NCBI GenBank assembly: GCA_963921935.1
Contig: OY998176.1
Location: 95,239,415 to 95,303,414, forward strand
Origin: Galeruca laticollis
Lineage: Eukaryota; Arthropoda; Insecta; Coleoptera; Chrysomelidae
Length of the DNA: 64,000 nucleotides
Direction: 5' to 3'
A model generated the notes under the pieces. The model was given only the letters and a program-made list of their open reading frames with translations, searched no databases and was not told the origin of the DNA. Position 1 is the first letter of the stretch. Each line of letters starts with the position of its first letter. The position numbers and the translations under genes are program-made. Below are positions 53,612 through 64,000 of the stretch, in pieces.

Positions 53612-55330
53612 TTAATGATAAAGTTTATTTATTGGTTTAATTAATCTACCAAATCTTGATGATCTTAGTGCTGTCGCTGGTTGAGCCAGGTTTGATTTCT
53701 GCAAATGATTAGAAGTGTTTGATGACGAGCTTGTTGATGCTGGAAGTGATTTAGGAACAGCTGGTGATTGTTCTGGTGCTGGAACCTGTTGTACTGCTGG
53801 TTCATTTGTGTATTTAGTTTCAGGAACTACCACTCTATTGCTGGTAATGTCTGTTTGTATCTTGTGCAGATGACTGAAGTTTCAACGTAAGATTTGGCCT
53901 TGATCAGTTTGAATGATAACAGATTTTGGTAGACCTTCAAGCTTCTCTGCCACTCTTGCCCCTTCCGATTGGCGATGAGCAATTTTGTGTCTGACTCTTT
54001 CATTAACTTCAAAATTGTCTAGTCTTTTAGTGTGCTTATTACTGTAAGTAGCTTGTTCTTCTCTTAATGGTTTTAGTTCAGCTGTGACTCCTTGCTTTAT
54101 TTTTGGTTTTAGGTTGCTGTCTTTTGTAGGTAATGGAGATCTGGTTATTCTGCTATATAGACGTTGGCTGGGTGAACCTAAAATATCGTTTCTTAGTGTA
54201 TTTCTCCAATTCAAAAAAGCTAATTAAACATCGGACTTGTTAATACTACATTTTTTTAATATGTTCTTGACTACTTGAACTGCTTTTTTGGTGAGTCCAT
54301 TGCCTTGATGGTGATGTGGACTGGATGTGACATTTATTTTGTTCCAGTGTCAGTTTGTAGCTCTTCTGTTATTCCATGTACAGCAAACCATCTTTCCAGT
54401 TGTTCTATAACTTAATATGAAGACTGACCTTTTAGCTGTGGAAAATCTGAATATCCAGAGTAGCTATCATAGATTACGAGGTAAATTTTTCCTTTCAATT
54501 CAAATAGATCAGATGCAACTATTTTCCATGGATGTGTAGGATTCTTTTTAACTAGCACCATATCTTTGATATTGTCTTTTTGTGTTTGTTCGCAATCAGA
54601 GCAGATTTGAACTAGTTTTATGATGTCATCATATTGTCCCTTCCGGTAGAGAATTTGTCGTACTCTTCTTAAACAGTTGTGTATACTTGCATGTCCCTGA
54701 TGAATATTCTCTAGCATTCCAGGGATCTGTGATTTTGGTACTACAATTTTATTTCCTTTGAAAATTATTCCTAGCTCAATTATTCTTTCAATTTAAAATA
54801 ATGTTGTAGTTCTATGGGGAGTTTACTGACTTTTTCTGTAAATCCTTTTATTATTGTCTGAAGTAGTAACTGTAAATGTAGATCTTCCTTTGTAGCTGTA
54901 TTAACTCCTCTTTTGCGTCAAGTGATATAGGTAGTATTACTGTGACTTTCAAATTTTCTCCATGTTCATATTAGATGCATCACAGTCTCGATTAAGAAAG
55001 TCCGCTAAGGGTATTTCTGTGTCTCTTTGAACTAGGGCAAAATTGAATATTATGCTTTGCAATCTCGCTGGGGCAGATTGTATGTTTTTCTTGAAGATTG
55101 TCTCAAGTGGCTTACGATCTGATTCCACTGTCAGTTCTTTGCCATAAACATATTGGTGAAACTTCTTACATCCGAATTGTAAAGCGAGTGTTTATTTTTC
55201 AATCTGTGGACAATTTTATTCAGACTTGGTTAACGCTCTTGCTCCATAGAATATAGGTTGTCCTTCTTGAAGAAGTGCAGCACCAAGATTTTTTGAACTT
55301 GCGTCTACGCTTAACCCATTATGTCCCACG
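53612..55330 (-). pseudogene. Second Gypsy pol remnant (RNase H, integrase, C-terminus)
   Basis: From the right: RNase H with LSVDASSKNLGAALLQEGQP, ARALTKSE, LALQFGCKKFHQYVYGKEL, VESDRKPLETIFKKN (about 55310-55080). Integrase zinc part at 54412-54717: ENIHQGHASIHNCLRRVRQI with IVASDLFELKGKIYLVIYDS, where the first core Asp is in SDLF. Most of the core is then missing. The C-terminal part at 53882-54214 has LKPLREEQATYSNKHTKRL and a tail rich in Pro/Ser at 53612-53833 (APEQSPAVPKSLPASTSSSS). The family resembles the Gypsy elements commonly called K02A2.6-like and differs from the neighbour at 49-53 kb. Many stops. LTRs not found. Confidence 0.85.
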
Positions 55331-55447
55331 ACAAAAAAGTTCTAATTTTTTCACAATACTCTGTATTTATATTCAAAACCACTACAAGGATCAATAAAAA
55401 ATAATTAAAAAAATATTTCTTTTGTTGGTTTGTGAAAAAGTGGTAAT

Positions 55448-57235
55448 CTCTGTGGAGCACTTCTTCTCTCGAAACTTCTTTCTCATGCCCCTAGACATAA
55501 TATTGATCAGATTTTTGCTTCAAGTGATTCCATGATTACCTTAAGATGGATAAAAACCCCAGAGAAGAAATTAAATTCATTTGTCCAAAATCGAATTTGG
55601 AAAATTCAAAAGATGATTCCTCCACCCTATTGGTTTTTTATTCCTGGAAAGGAGCATGTCGTTGATTGCGCTTCTCGAGGTTTGTGTCCTTCTTTGTTGG
55701 TTAACCATTCCACGTGGTTTACTGGGCCCAAATGGTTATTGTTAGAATCAAAGTACTGGCCAATTCGGTCGGTATGCGAACAGGAAGTTCAGGTTGATCA
55801 TTCTGAATATTCTTTAAAACATTTTGTAAGTATTGTTGTTCCTGTAATCTCACCGCTTTATACGCTGATCGAAAAATTTTCATCTTGGTCCTAACTTTTA
55901 AATTCCACAGTATTATACGTATTAAGATTTCCGGAATAATTGCCTTTGAATAGACAGATACGTATATCTGACTGAGACGCTGCAGAATATGAATTGATTC
56001 GTTCTGTCCAGCGGAAACATTTTTTCGATGAGTATAAAGATCTTTGTAAGAGTATTTGTGTAGAGTCAGCTACTCGTCGCCTAAGCCGATTTATTGAAAG
56101 TGGTATAAATAGAGTCGGTGGACGACTCTCAATTTCCCAATGTAGTTTTGATCAAAAACACCCTATTTTGTTGCCTAAATCCGATCCCTTCACTATTTTG
56201 TTGGTAGATTATTTCCCTCAAGTGTACTTACATGCTGGATCCTATATGCTACAAAATATTTGAGAGAGAATTATTGGATTTTATCTAGTCGTCAGATCAT
56301 CAGAAATAGGATTTGGAAATGTAATCGTTGTTTTCACCTTAATCTCAAGCCTAACTATCCTATGAGGGCTGATTTATCCGCGGTAAGAGTTAATCAAGCA
56401 AAGGCATTTCTGCGCACAGGTGTAGACTGTACTGGTGCTTTTTCAATCACTATTGTGAGATATCGTGGAGTAAAAACGCAAAAGGCCTATGTATGCTTAT
56501 TTGTTTGTCTAACCACGAAGGCCATACACCTCGAATTAGCCTCCTCGCTCTCAACCGTTTGTTTTTTGGCCGCTTTCAAAAGATTCTTAGCTCGTCGTGG
56601 AAATTATGCAGTTTTGTAATCTGATAATGGCACGAATTTTATGGGTGCTAAAAGGGTTCTTGACGAGATATATCAACTAACTAGGTCCAAAGCTTATAGA
56701 GATGCATTCCAACAGGAAATAAATCATTTCAAAATTTCGTAGGTAATGAATGTACTTTTCGGAAATCATGTTGGCGGTATTTGGGAAAGTAATATCAAAA
56801 GCGGAAAGCTTCATTTAGCTAGAGTCATGGGAAATAAAATTTTCACTTATGAAGAAATCCTAACCATTTTGACACAGATAGAATGTCTCTTAAATTCGCA
56901 TCCCCTTTGTATTCAAAGTAACGACCCTGAAAATCCTATCGCTTCGACCCCATCGCTTTTTGTATGTGTAGAACCATTAATGTCTTAATCGGCTCCTGAT
57001 GTAGTTTTAGAAAATATGAGCCTTTTGAAAAGATATAAATTGTTAGATAGTATAATCCAGCATTACTGTGAAGGGAGGTATGGTAGTCGTAAAAATTCAC
57101 GAATCTCTCCCACCTTTACAGTGGCCTTTGGCGGTTATTGAAACTTTGTACCCTGGAAAGGATGGGATTGTTCTAATTGTCAAGGTTGTTAAACTGTGTC
57201 CTCTACCCAATCAATAAACTGACGAGGACATTTTT
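55448..57235 (+). pseudogene. BEL/Pao retrotransposon pol remnant (RNase H and integrase)
   Basis: From about 55448: LCGALLLSKLLSHAPRHNID (RNase H), DSMITLRWIKTPEKKLNSFV, then PGKEHVVDCASRGLCPSLLV. The linker RLSRFIESGINRVGGRLSIS is at 55994-56263. The integrase has ENYWILSSRQIIRNRIWKCN, CFHLNLKP, GVDCTGAFSITIVRYRG, YVCLFVCLTTKAIHLELASS (first Asp in GVD), a TAA at about 56617 before SDNGTNFMGAKRVL (second Asp), then GGIWESNIKSGKLHLARVMG and ECLLNSHPLC. The third position has Glu in WES as expected. The tail ends near 57235. Stops at 55892, 56261, 56617 and about 56740 make it dead. Confidence 0.9.
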
Positions 57236-57493
57236 GTTGTGAATGTTTCATTAAAATTTTAGTTTTATTTTATTTCCCTTCTGGAAATCATATTTTGGTG
57301 ATAGTTTGTAGTTTGGAATTTGTTTAACAGATAATGGCTCTGTTTGCTCATCATGGCTTGTGCATGAGCACCCATGTTGTAATTTTGTAGATGTAAGGCC
57401 ATTCTTGGTTAGACATAATTCTTGGCTAGACATACTAGATGGAATATAGTTATTTTAGTCTAGTTCATTTTTTTTCTCGTTTATTTATAATAA

Positions 57494-57743
57494 ACTTGGG
57501 GGGGGAAGATGTTTTGGCGTATATCCAATTTTAGTATGTAGTATCGTTTTGGACGCTGAACAGTAGTAATTCGTACATAGCCGTCGCTTGGAATTATCGA
57601 CCAACCGGTTATCATTAGATTTATTATAATTGATTACGGTGAAAAGTGAAATTTATTCCCTTTTTCCCTCCTCTATCACACCCTATAGCGGAGATTTAAG
57701 GATTTACAACTTGCCGGTACATAAGTGAAGATTCAGTTATTAT
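57494..57743 (+). repeat. Polypurine tract and probable start of the BEL/Pao 3' LTR
   Basis: CTTGGGGGGGGAAGA at about 57495-57509 is a strong polypurine tract, followed directly by TGTTTTGGCGTATATCC, the expected TG start of a 3' LTR. The end of the LTR is not certain; a TTATGCA at about 57737-57743 is a candidate. No matching 5' LTR is in the window, since the element's 5' part is missing. Confidence 0.5.
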
Positions 57744-60587
57744 GCAGTCCACTAACAAGATTCATTGATAAACAAAAAAAATAGAGAATATTCTTATGTG
57801 CCATATCATATAGACTTATTATTTCTAAGCAGTTTACCCTTTGAATAAGGTTGGCAAGTTGTTAAATAAGAAAGTTATGAAGTTTTTTACATGATCAATT
57901 TTACATGGTCACTAATGAGAAAATATGGAGTGAAAAGCGTCTTGAAGATGTTTAGATTATTATTTTGGTTTTTTTAACAAGCATAACGTTTTATTTTTTA
58001 TAATTTATTTGAATACGTACATATTAAAATTTATCACATTTTCATGAAATTCGAGTACTACCTAATCAACCCTAATCTAATACGCAAAACAAAAAAGGTA
58101 TGGCAACACTCTGCATGTCTCTTTGGTGGCCAATACTTGCACTTAGCAATATACCCACTAAACAAGAAACATAACAAGTCTTTTTTGTGATGTTCTTTCA
58201 AGAGACTTTTTGTGATGTTTATTTAAAACGTTAATAAGATATCTCCTAGATGTCTTAATTTTATTACCAACTATATTAACATCCATGTCATGTAAATTAA
58301 ACATATTTTTGATGTACACAATAATACTTGAATTCGCAGTTACATACACATCCTATGAATTTCTTTTTAGCAACTTTCTATATGAAACATTCGTACGATG
58401 TTAATTTGTATACTTCTCATTAATATCACATACATAACGTTACTGTAATATTACAAATTAACATGTTTCTAAGATGATCACATGTTGCAGTTACTATCAC
58501 ATAATTCGAATTAATTTTTAGTAAGTTTGTGTGATTACGTCTATATGATGTTAGTTCATAAAACTCTCAGTAATATCGCATATGAAATATTACAGTAACA
58601 TAAAAAAAAATAAGAAAACTGAAGAGGAACTGACGAACGAACATTATCTGTGGAAACAAATGACAAGCATGAAATGGCGGATGGTTTTCAGTCTTGTGTT
58701 ATATTTCATTTGCAGGAAGCACTTTTTTTGCAAGTACTTGAATAAAGTGGTCTTCGTTTTCGTTAGTTCCTACTTAGCTTGAGTTTCTATGCTTAGTTAT
58801 AATTCTTGTTATAATGGACGAACAATAGCTGTTATCGGTAAGTACCTATTCCAAAATCATATTTATTGAAACTTAATACTCATTCAAGACTTCAATCGGC
58901 TATTGTACATTGAAATTCCAGGTGGCGGAATTTTACACTAACATTATAAAATAGAATTTACAAAATAAGGGTTTTTTCAACTTTTAAAATATTTTAGTGA
59001 GTAAGTTTATTTTAATAACGATTCATAATATTTTAAATCCTAGATATGCATTATACCCTACAAAAAACTTAATATTGCAATATGGTAGATATTATTATTA
59101 ATAATAAAACGTGCTCATATGTTGGCAGAGATTTAAATCTATGAGAAAATATGTTCAATGTTCAAGTTGTTCCAGAAGCTACTTACATAAATAAAATAAA
59201 AAACAAATTGTTGGTAATTATGTGAAGAAAGGGGAATACCTATTTCAGATAGACTGATACAGACATTGTATTAAACAGTACAAAAAATATTGAATCGAGT
59301 ATCTCTAGTTCTAGTTTTTGTAGTAGCAGTCATAGCCATCAATATAGTATTGCATGTTTAGAAAATTCTTACTTTAATGCTAACAATTCTTGTGAAAAAT
59401 TAGAGACTGTTTAAGGCTTAAACAGAAATTTATGTTAAAAAGCTCATTTCTATTTGAAAATACACTGATTACAATAAAAAAGCTGTCTTTTACAATGGTA
59501 CCTATATTAATCTAGTTGCAGAATATGTAACTTATGGCACTGAATGCTCCAGTCAACAAACAGAATTCAGTTATTTATTATTGTAGAAACACAGCTATTG
59601 GATACAATTAATTATAAACTCATTTAACTTGATAATGTGTTCATATCTCTTCTTCATATGTAACTTGTTTTTTTTGTGTATACAGTGTATTGATAATGCT
59701 TAGTTTTCATTAAGTTACAATTCCACGATGTTAATATACAATATGTTCCAGGATGAAAATAACAAGATGAGAATAGTATATTATTTTATACAGAAAAGAA
59801 GTATGAATTTTCATCGCACACCTGAATTTACCTGCGAAACGGAGTGAGGCATGTAATAGAAGGTAAATCATGAAAAGTCACTTCTCTAAATAAAATATTT
59901 TGTTATTCCTTTGAAGAGCCCCGCACGTATTTTGTGGAAAATGATTCCCAGTCAATTGGTAGAAAATCAAGTTTGATGTAGTTTATAATGATCGATCAAA
60001 GGTCTCCATGGGCACAATTTGATCTAAAGTAATTGTTTTATTAGCTGCTGTTTAGAACACCTTTAAATGTTTCACAGATAAAGATTTTGAAGTGTACGTT
60101 ATGGAATGGTTGAAGCACTCGAAACAGCGACTCTTGCGTAAAAAAAAGTAATCGTAAGTAAACGATAGAATTTTTTTTAATCAGATTGGATTTGTTGATT
60201 TAACGTAAACGTAAAATATTTATGGTACAAAATTCTTATTAGTTTCAATATTATTAAAAAACCATTCTAATACATTTTCTGTAATCTAACTGTAATGTAT
60301 CTGTATCCATTAAACTTTATTAATTCAGTTTCAGTGTTACATAATGGCAACCACAGATTAATATACCCTTTTTTATTCCTTGCTTTCACTGAATGCGTTC
60401 AATAGTTGCCACTTTTCACGGATGTTATGTAATATGCTTACACCATTTTTTTTAGGTTGGATTCCTGAACAAGATATTTTTTTACCAATTTTGTACCTGT
60501 TTTCTCAAATTTACTGTACTGTTCATTAAAAGTGAATTAACGTTTTAAATCCTTTATTGCTTTTTTTGCTATCTTATTTTAAATGTA
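57744..60587. other. AT-rich DNA, nothing firm
   Basis: No gene recognised. A related pair of segments, around 58420-58452 and 58570-58600, share CATTAATATCACATA/CAGTAATATCGCATA-type sequence, and GTTACTGTAATAT has its reverse complement at 58585; too short to classify. Confidence 0.35.
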
Positions 60588-61551
60588 CAGGGTGAACAAT
60601 TAAGAACCACTGTAGGCCACATCTTAGAAAATAATCATGGTACAACTTTCAAAAAAATTACCTTTAGGTAAGTGATACTGAAAAATTGCTGGAGAATATT
60701 TTGCAGTCTCTAAATTATCCGCTAGGGGTGGAATGAACACTTGGAAACATAATACTCCAAAAAAACATACTAAAGGTGTCCTAAAAAATGAAAAAATTTA
60801 ATTAAGAAAATTTGTCGCCATTATTCTTCAAATAATGGGTGGGGAGGTTCAAACTTATGAACAAATGTCTATTTTATTCGTTTTTCAACCGATAATAATA
60901 TTCTTAGCTGCATTTGAAAGAGTTTTTCTGTTTAATAAGATGGATAACAAAATTAGATAATTTTGTATTCACTCGGAAATTTCAGATGTAAATAGAACCA
61001 TTTTTTCAATTTTTATATGTGTTAATATGAATCCCTTTTCATCAGGATTCAAAAAATGTGTCATTACATATGAAATTTCCGAGAAAATTGAAAAATAGTC
61101 GACTTTGTCACATAGCGTTGACAAAATCGCTCAATTTTGTTATTTTTGTTAAGCATATCTTATTAAAGAGGAAAAACTCTTAAATGACGCCAAAAACAAT
61201 GATATCGATTAAAACACAAAAAAGTGTTACATTTGTTTTTCAGGTTGAGCCTTCCCCCACCCCTTATTTGGAGAATAAGGACAAAAAGTCCCTAACTACA
61301 TTTTTTCATAATATCATCAATATATCGAGAATTGTATTTCTAGGATACCTTTAGTATGTCTTTTTTGGACATAATCACAGTAATATGTTTTTAGGTGTTC
61401 ATTCCACCCCATAGCAGATATTTTAGGAACACAAAAATATTTTCCAGCGATTTTTCAGGGTCATTTTCCTGAAGGTATTTTTTTAAAGTTGTACCATGAT
61501 TATTTTTTGAAATATGGCCGACAGCCGGCGTTCTTAGTTGTTCACCCTGTA
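60588..61551. mobile_element. Foldback (MITE-like) element, 964 bp, nearly one palindrome
   Basis: Begins CAGGGTGAACAATTAAGAAC and ends GTTCTTAGTTGTTCACCCTG. The arms stay complementary over most of about 450 bp each, for example GGTACAACTTTCAAAAAAAT on the left against the right-arm block near 61480, and CATACTAAAGGTGTCCT against its partner near 61340. The flanks are TA on both sides (60586-60587 and 61552-61553), a TA duplication as in Tc1/mariner-type elements, whose ends often read TACAGGGTG. No transposase inside. The RNA would form a very long hairpin. Confidence 0.85.
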
Positions 61552-62524
61552 TTTTCTGATTAGGCACAGAAACATCTATAGGATGTCATCTAGAATGTTT
61601 AAGGTATGTTTATTAAGAGGTTTAAGTAATGTCCATACAACATCTAAGAGAATACACTGTATTGTTTTTGATATGTCGTATTTAGATCATTGATAAGATG
61701 TTATTTTTTAGACATTGCATTAAAATTGACAAGAAGTTAAAAGGTATTTCAGAATGTAACAGAAATGTTGTTTTTAGTTCGTTATAAAGACTTGCTTTTG
61801 AGGAAGTTCTAGTAACATCACAGTAATGTAAAAAGGCAGCGCTTTAACATCGCTGAGTGGTCAAGTTGAAACATCACAAAAGTTAACAGCCACAAGCTGG
61901 GCATAAGCGGTTGTATAGATGTGCATGTGATGAAAACAAGAGGAAAAAAAGGAAGAACATTATCTCAATGTGATGTTGAATTAACATAACTGTGATATTT
62001 ATTTGCATAATGGGTAGTAGTGCTATAATCCCTATTTTGAATTAAGGGGACGACAAATGACAGTTATCAATATCGTAAAACTATGCCCCACTGTGAAAAA
62101 AAATCGACGTATTCCACCATTAAATATACGATAGTATAATCAAAACACTGTCCATTGAATATACCCTTATTGAAAGCAATTAAACAGCCGATTAATATGA
62201 AATGCAAACCAAAGCTGATTAAATATGCTGCCCTGAAATCTGTTTAGAGCAAATTTCAATCAGGATTCAACTCATTTTGGTATTAGTTTGTATTGGGAAT
62301 ACGTTAAAAAAGTATGAAGCTAAACCTACGGATAATCATAGAGAAATGTGATTTACTACTAATAAGGGTTTTTCAATATTAATAGAGGAGCACATTAAAT
62401 ATACCTGATGTAATCGACATCATTCCAGTGATGTGGTTAAATGTTAAGTGGTGCAATATTTGATTGTAATATAGTTTGGAATTACCATAGATATTTTCAG
62501 TTATATGAATGCTTTGTAAACCTA

Positions 62525-62526
<2 letters not shown>
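61552..62526. other. AT-rich DNA, nothing recognised
   Basis: No coding or repeat structure recognised. Confidence 0.4.

Positions 62527-62592
<66 letters not shown>
62527..62592 (+). repeat. (AT)33 microsatellite
   Basis: Uninterrupted alternating AT for 66 bp; it creates spurious YIYI frames on both strands. Confidence 0.98.
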
Positions 62593-62595
<3 letters not shown>

Positions 62596-63239
62596 TGTTC
62601 AATATCGTTCAATGAGTTCAATAAATTATCACTTGTTTAATTTGATAAATGGTAGGCAATAATAATATAAAACCATGTGTGTCATGTAAATATCTAATTC
62701 GGAATATTGAATCAGATCACTTTGTTCTGTGGAAACTGAGTCATTCACAAAAAAATTATAGAATTTTTAGTGAGAAAAATCGTTCATACAGTATGTTTGA
62801 AAAAGTGGCAACTTCTTAATTGTTAGGATAAGAGTTATTCCTCATTAAATGTTCTTCATGGTCCATAACGCAAAACGCAAATGTGAGACGCCAAATTCTG
62901 TAATTAGTGTAGGAGTTTTGTCAAAAAGTAATAATTTGATACGTATCTTTATTTGGCACAATATCGAAAACTCTCATTACCAAACTATGTTTTAATAAGA
63001 AATTACATACTCCTACTATTTTTTTTTTATTTTGACAAATGTTCTCGAAATATCTCACCATTGAAGTTAAATTATACACTTAATCTTGTTAGTATGCAAA
63101 TAAATTGGAACGTGTAAAAAATGTAACTAATGTCAGTGAATAAATACGTGCAGCACTGCAAATATGTTGCGAACTGCTCAATTCGCGGTTTCAGTGGCGT
63201 GCAATATATTGAATCGACGCTATATCTTGAAGTGTCACC
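62593..63239. other. AT-rich DNA, nothing recognised
   Basis: No gene or repeat recognised between the microsatellite and the satellite array. Confidence 0.4.
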
Positions 63240-64000
63240 TTTATCTTCAATGAGTAGAGCTGTTTTGGTGTAGATGATAAACTGTTTGGAGAGGAGAAAT
63301 TACTTACGATGGGGAAGGAGGGTTGCAACGTCCTTCCTAAAACTAAAACGAATTGTAACTTCCAAAGGAAACGAGAAGCCAAGTTAATTATTGAGAAAGT
63401 AGATGGACTATAATATTTAAAACACACTGTACAAAGGAAATTTGCTTACGTTGGGGAACAGGGGTTGAAACGTCACTCCTAAAATTAAAACAAATTGTCA
63501 CTTCCCGTTTCCTTTGGAAGTTACAATTTATTTTAGTTTTTTGAGTGACGTTTCAACCCTTTTTCCCCATCGTAAGCCTGTGAACAGTATGCTTATAACC
63601 TTGTAATTCTTCTACCCTTCAAATATTAACTTGGCTTCTCGTTTTCTTTGGAAGTGTTACAATTAATTTTAATTTTAGGAGAAACGTTTAAACCCTTGTT
63701 CGCCATCGTAAGGAAACTCCATCAAACAGTGTGTTTTTAACATTATAATTCTTCTACCTCACAAATACTGACTTGGCTTCTAGTTTCTATTGGAAGTTAC
63801 AATTTATTTTAAATTTAGCGGTGGCGTTTCAACCCTTGTTCGCTATCATAAGCAAATTTCTTATGAACAGTGTGTTTTGAACATTATAATATCTCTTCCC
63901 TCTGAATACTAACTCGGCTTCTCGTTTCCTTGGTTACAATTGATGTTAGTTTTTTGGGTGACGTTTTAACCCTTGGTCCCCATCGTAAGCAAATTTCCTT
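63240..64000. repeat. Satellite array with about 142-bp units, orientation switch at about 63508
   Basis: Right of 63508, direct units have GGCTTCTCG-type starts at about 63632, 63775 and 63916 (spacings 143 and 141), each followed by TTTCC-TTGGAAGT, TACAATTTATTTTA, GACGTTTCAACCCTTGTTC and CATCGTAAGC. Left of 63508, two units run in the opposite orientation (ACGATGGGGAAGGAGGGTTG at 63307 and ACGTTGGGGAACAGGGGTTG at 63449, spacing 142). The outermost left unit is eroded. The array is cut by the right edge of the window. Confidence 0.88.

Noticed and set aside
62379..62662. YIYIYI-type proteins on both strands
   Set aside because: Translation of the (AT)33 microsatellite.
1..64000. tRNA, rRNA or snRNA genes
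   Set aside because: No cloverleaf or conserved rRNA/snRNA strings were seen by eye; a covariance-model scan would be needed to exclude degenerate copies.

Overview
The window is AT-rich eukaryotic (insect) genomic DNA that is almost entirely intron or intergenic sequence packed with decayed mobile elements. The insect call rests on two spliced exons of a Sidestep-family (Ig + FN3) axon-guidance receptor gene at 6490-6873 and 20436-20648 (+), and on a transposon spectrum typical of insects: piggyBac, PIF/Harbinger, Penelope-like (PLE), RTE and Jockey/CR1-type non-LTR elements, Copia, Gypsy and BEL/Pao. The order cannot be fixed from the sequence; a beetle or hemipteran is my guess. No rRNA, tRNA, CRISPR array or prokaryotic operon was seen.

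Layout. 0-6.4 kb: RTE endonuclease remnant, a short palindromic PLE derivative, and an almost intact piggyBac element with TTAA target duplication. 6.5-20.6 kb: two Sidestep exons separated by a 13.6-kb intron. That intron holds a tandem duplication, a fragment of an insect repeat-type protein, an unusual TIR-bounded element whose only recognisable gene resembles a FEN1/XPG-type nuclease (11.3-14.6 kb), Copia and Gypsy scraps, and two non-LTR retrotransposon copies. 20.6-25 kb: Gypsy protease scrap, a 300-bp repeat pair and a phase-compatible candidate exon. 25.1-28.2 kb: a PIF/Harbinger element with both genes (Myb/SANT-like protein and transposase), facing each other. 28.2-30.1 kb: a probable long solo LTR with a cluster of heat-shock-element-like sites. 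31-35.8 kb: Copia remnant, non-LTR remnant, and a small gag-only LTR element. 36-39 kb: duplicated and tandemly repeated sequence. 39-46.2 kb: a long multi-exon gene of an insect-expanded mobile-type family, broken by one PLE and flanked by two more. 49.3-57.7 kb: three LTR-retrotransposon remnants back to back (Gypsy with LTRs, a second Gypsy, BEL/Pao). 57.7-64 kb: mostly featureless AT-rich DNA with a 964-bp foldback element, an (AT)33 microsatellite and a satellite array running off the right edge.

The genes do not form one pathway. The most interesting items are: (1) the 3.2-kb element with about 260-bp inverted termini carrying a FEN1-like protein with the full set of expected acidic residues and no recognisable transposase; (2) a family of six PLE copies, from near-complete to bare palindromes, with short target duplications, a one-sided terminal extension and a possible hammerhead ribozyme core; (3) two Gypsy fragments 36 kb apart sharing the same gag-to-RNase H deletion junction; (4) a CCCH zinc finger encoded downstream of the Gypsy integrase; (5) nested insertions that give a relative chronology.
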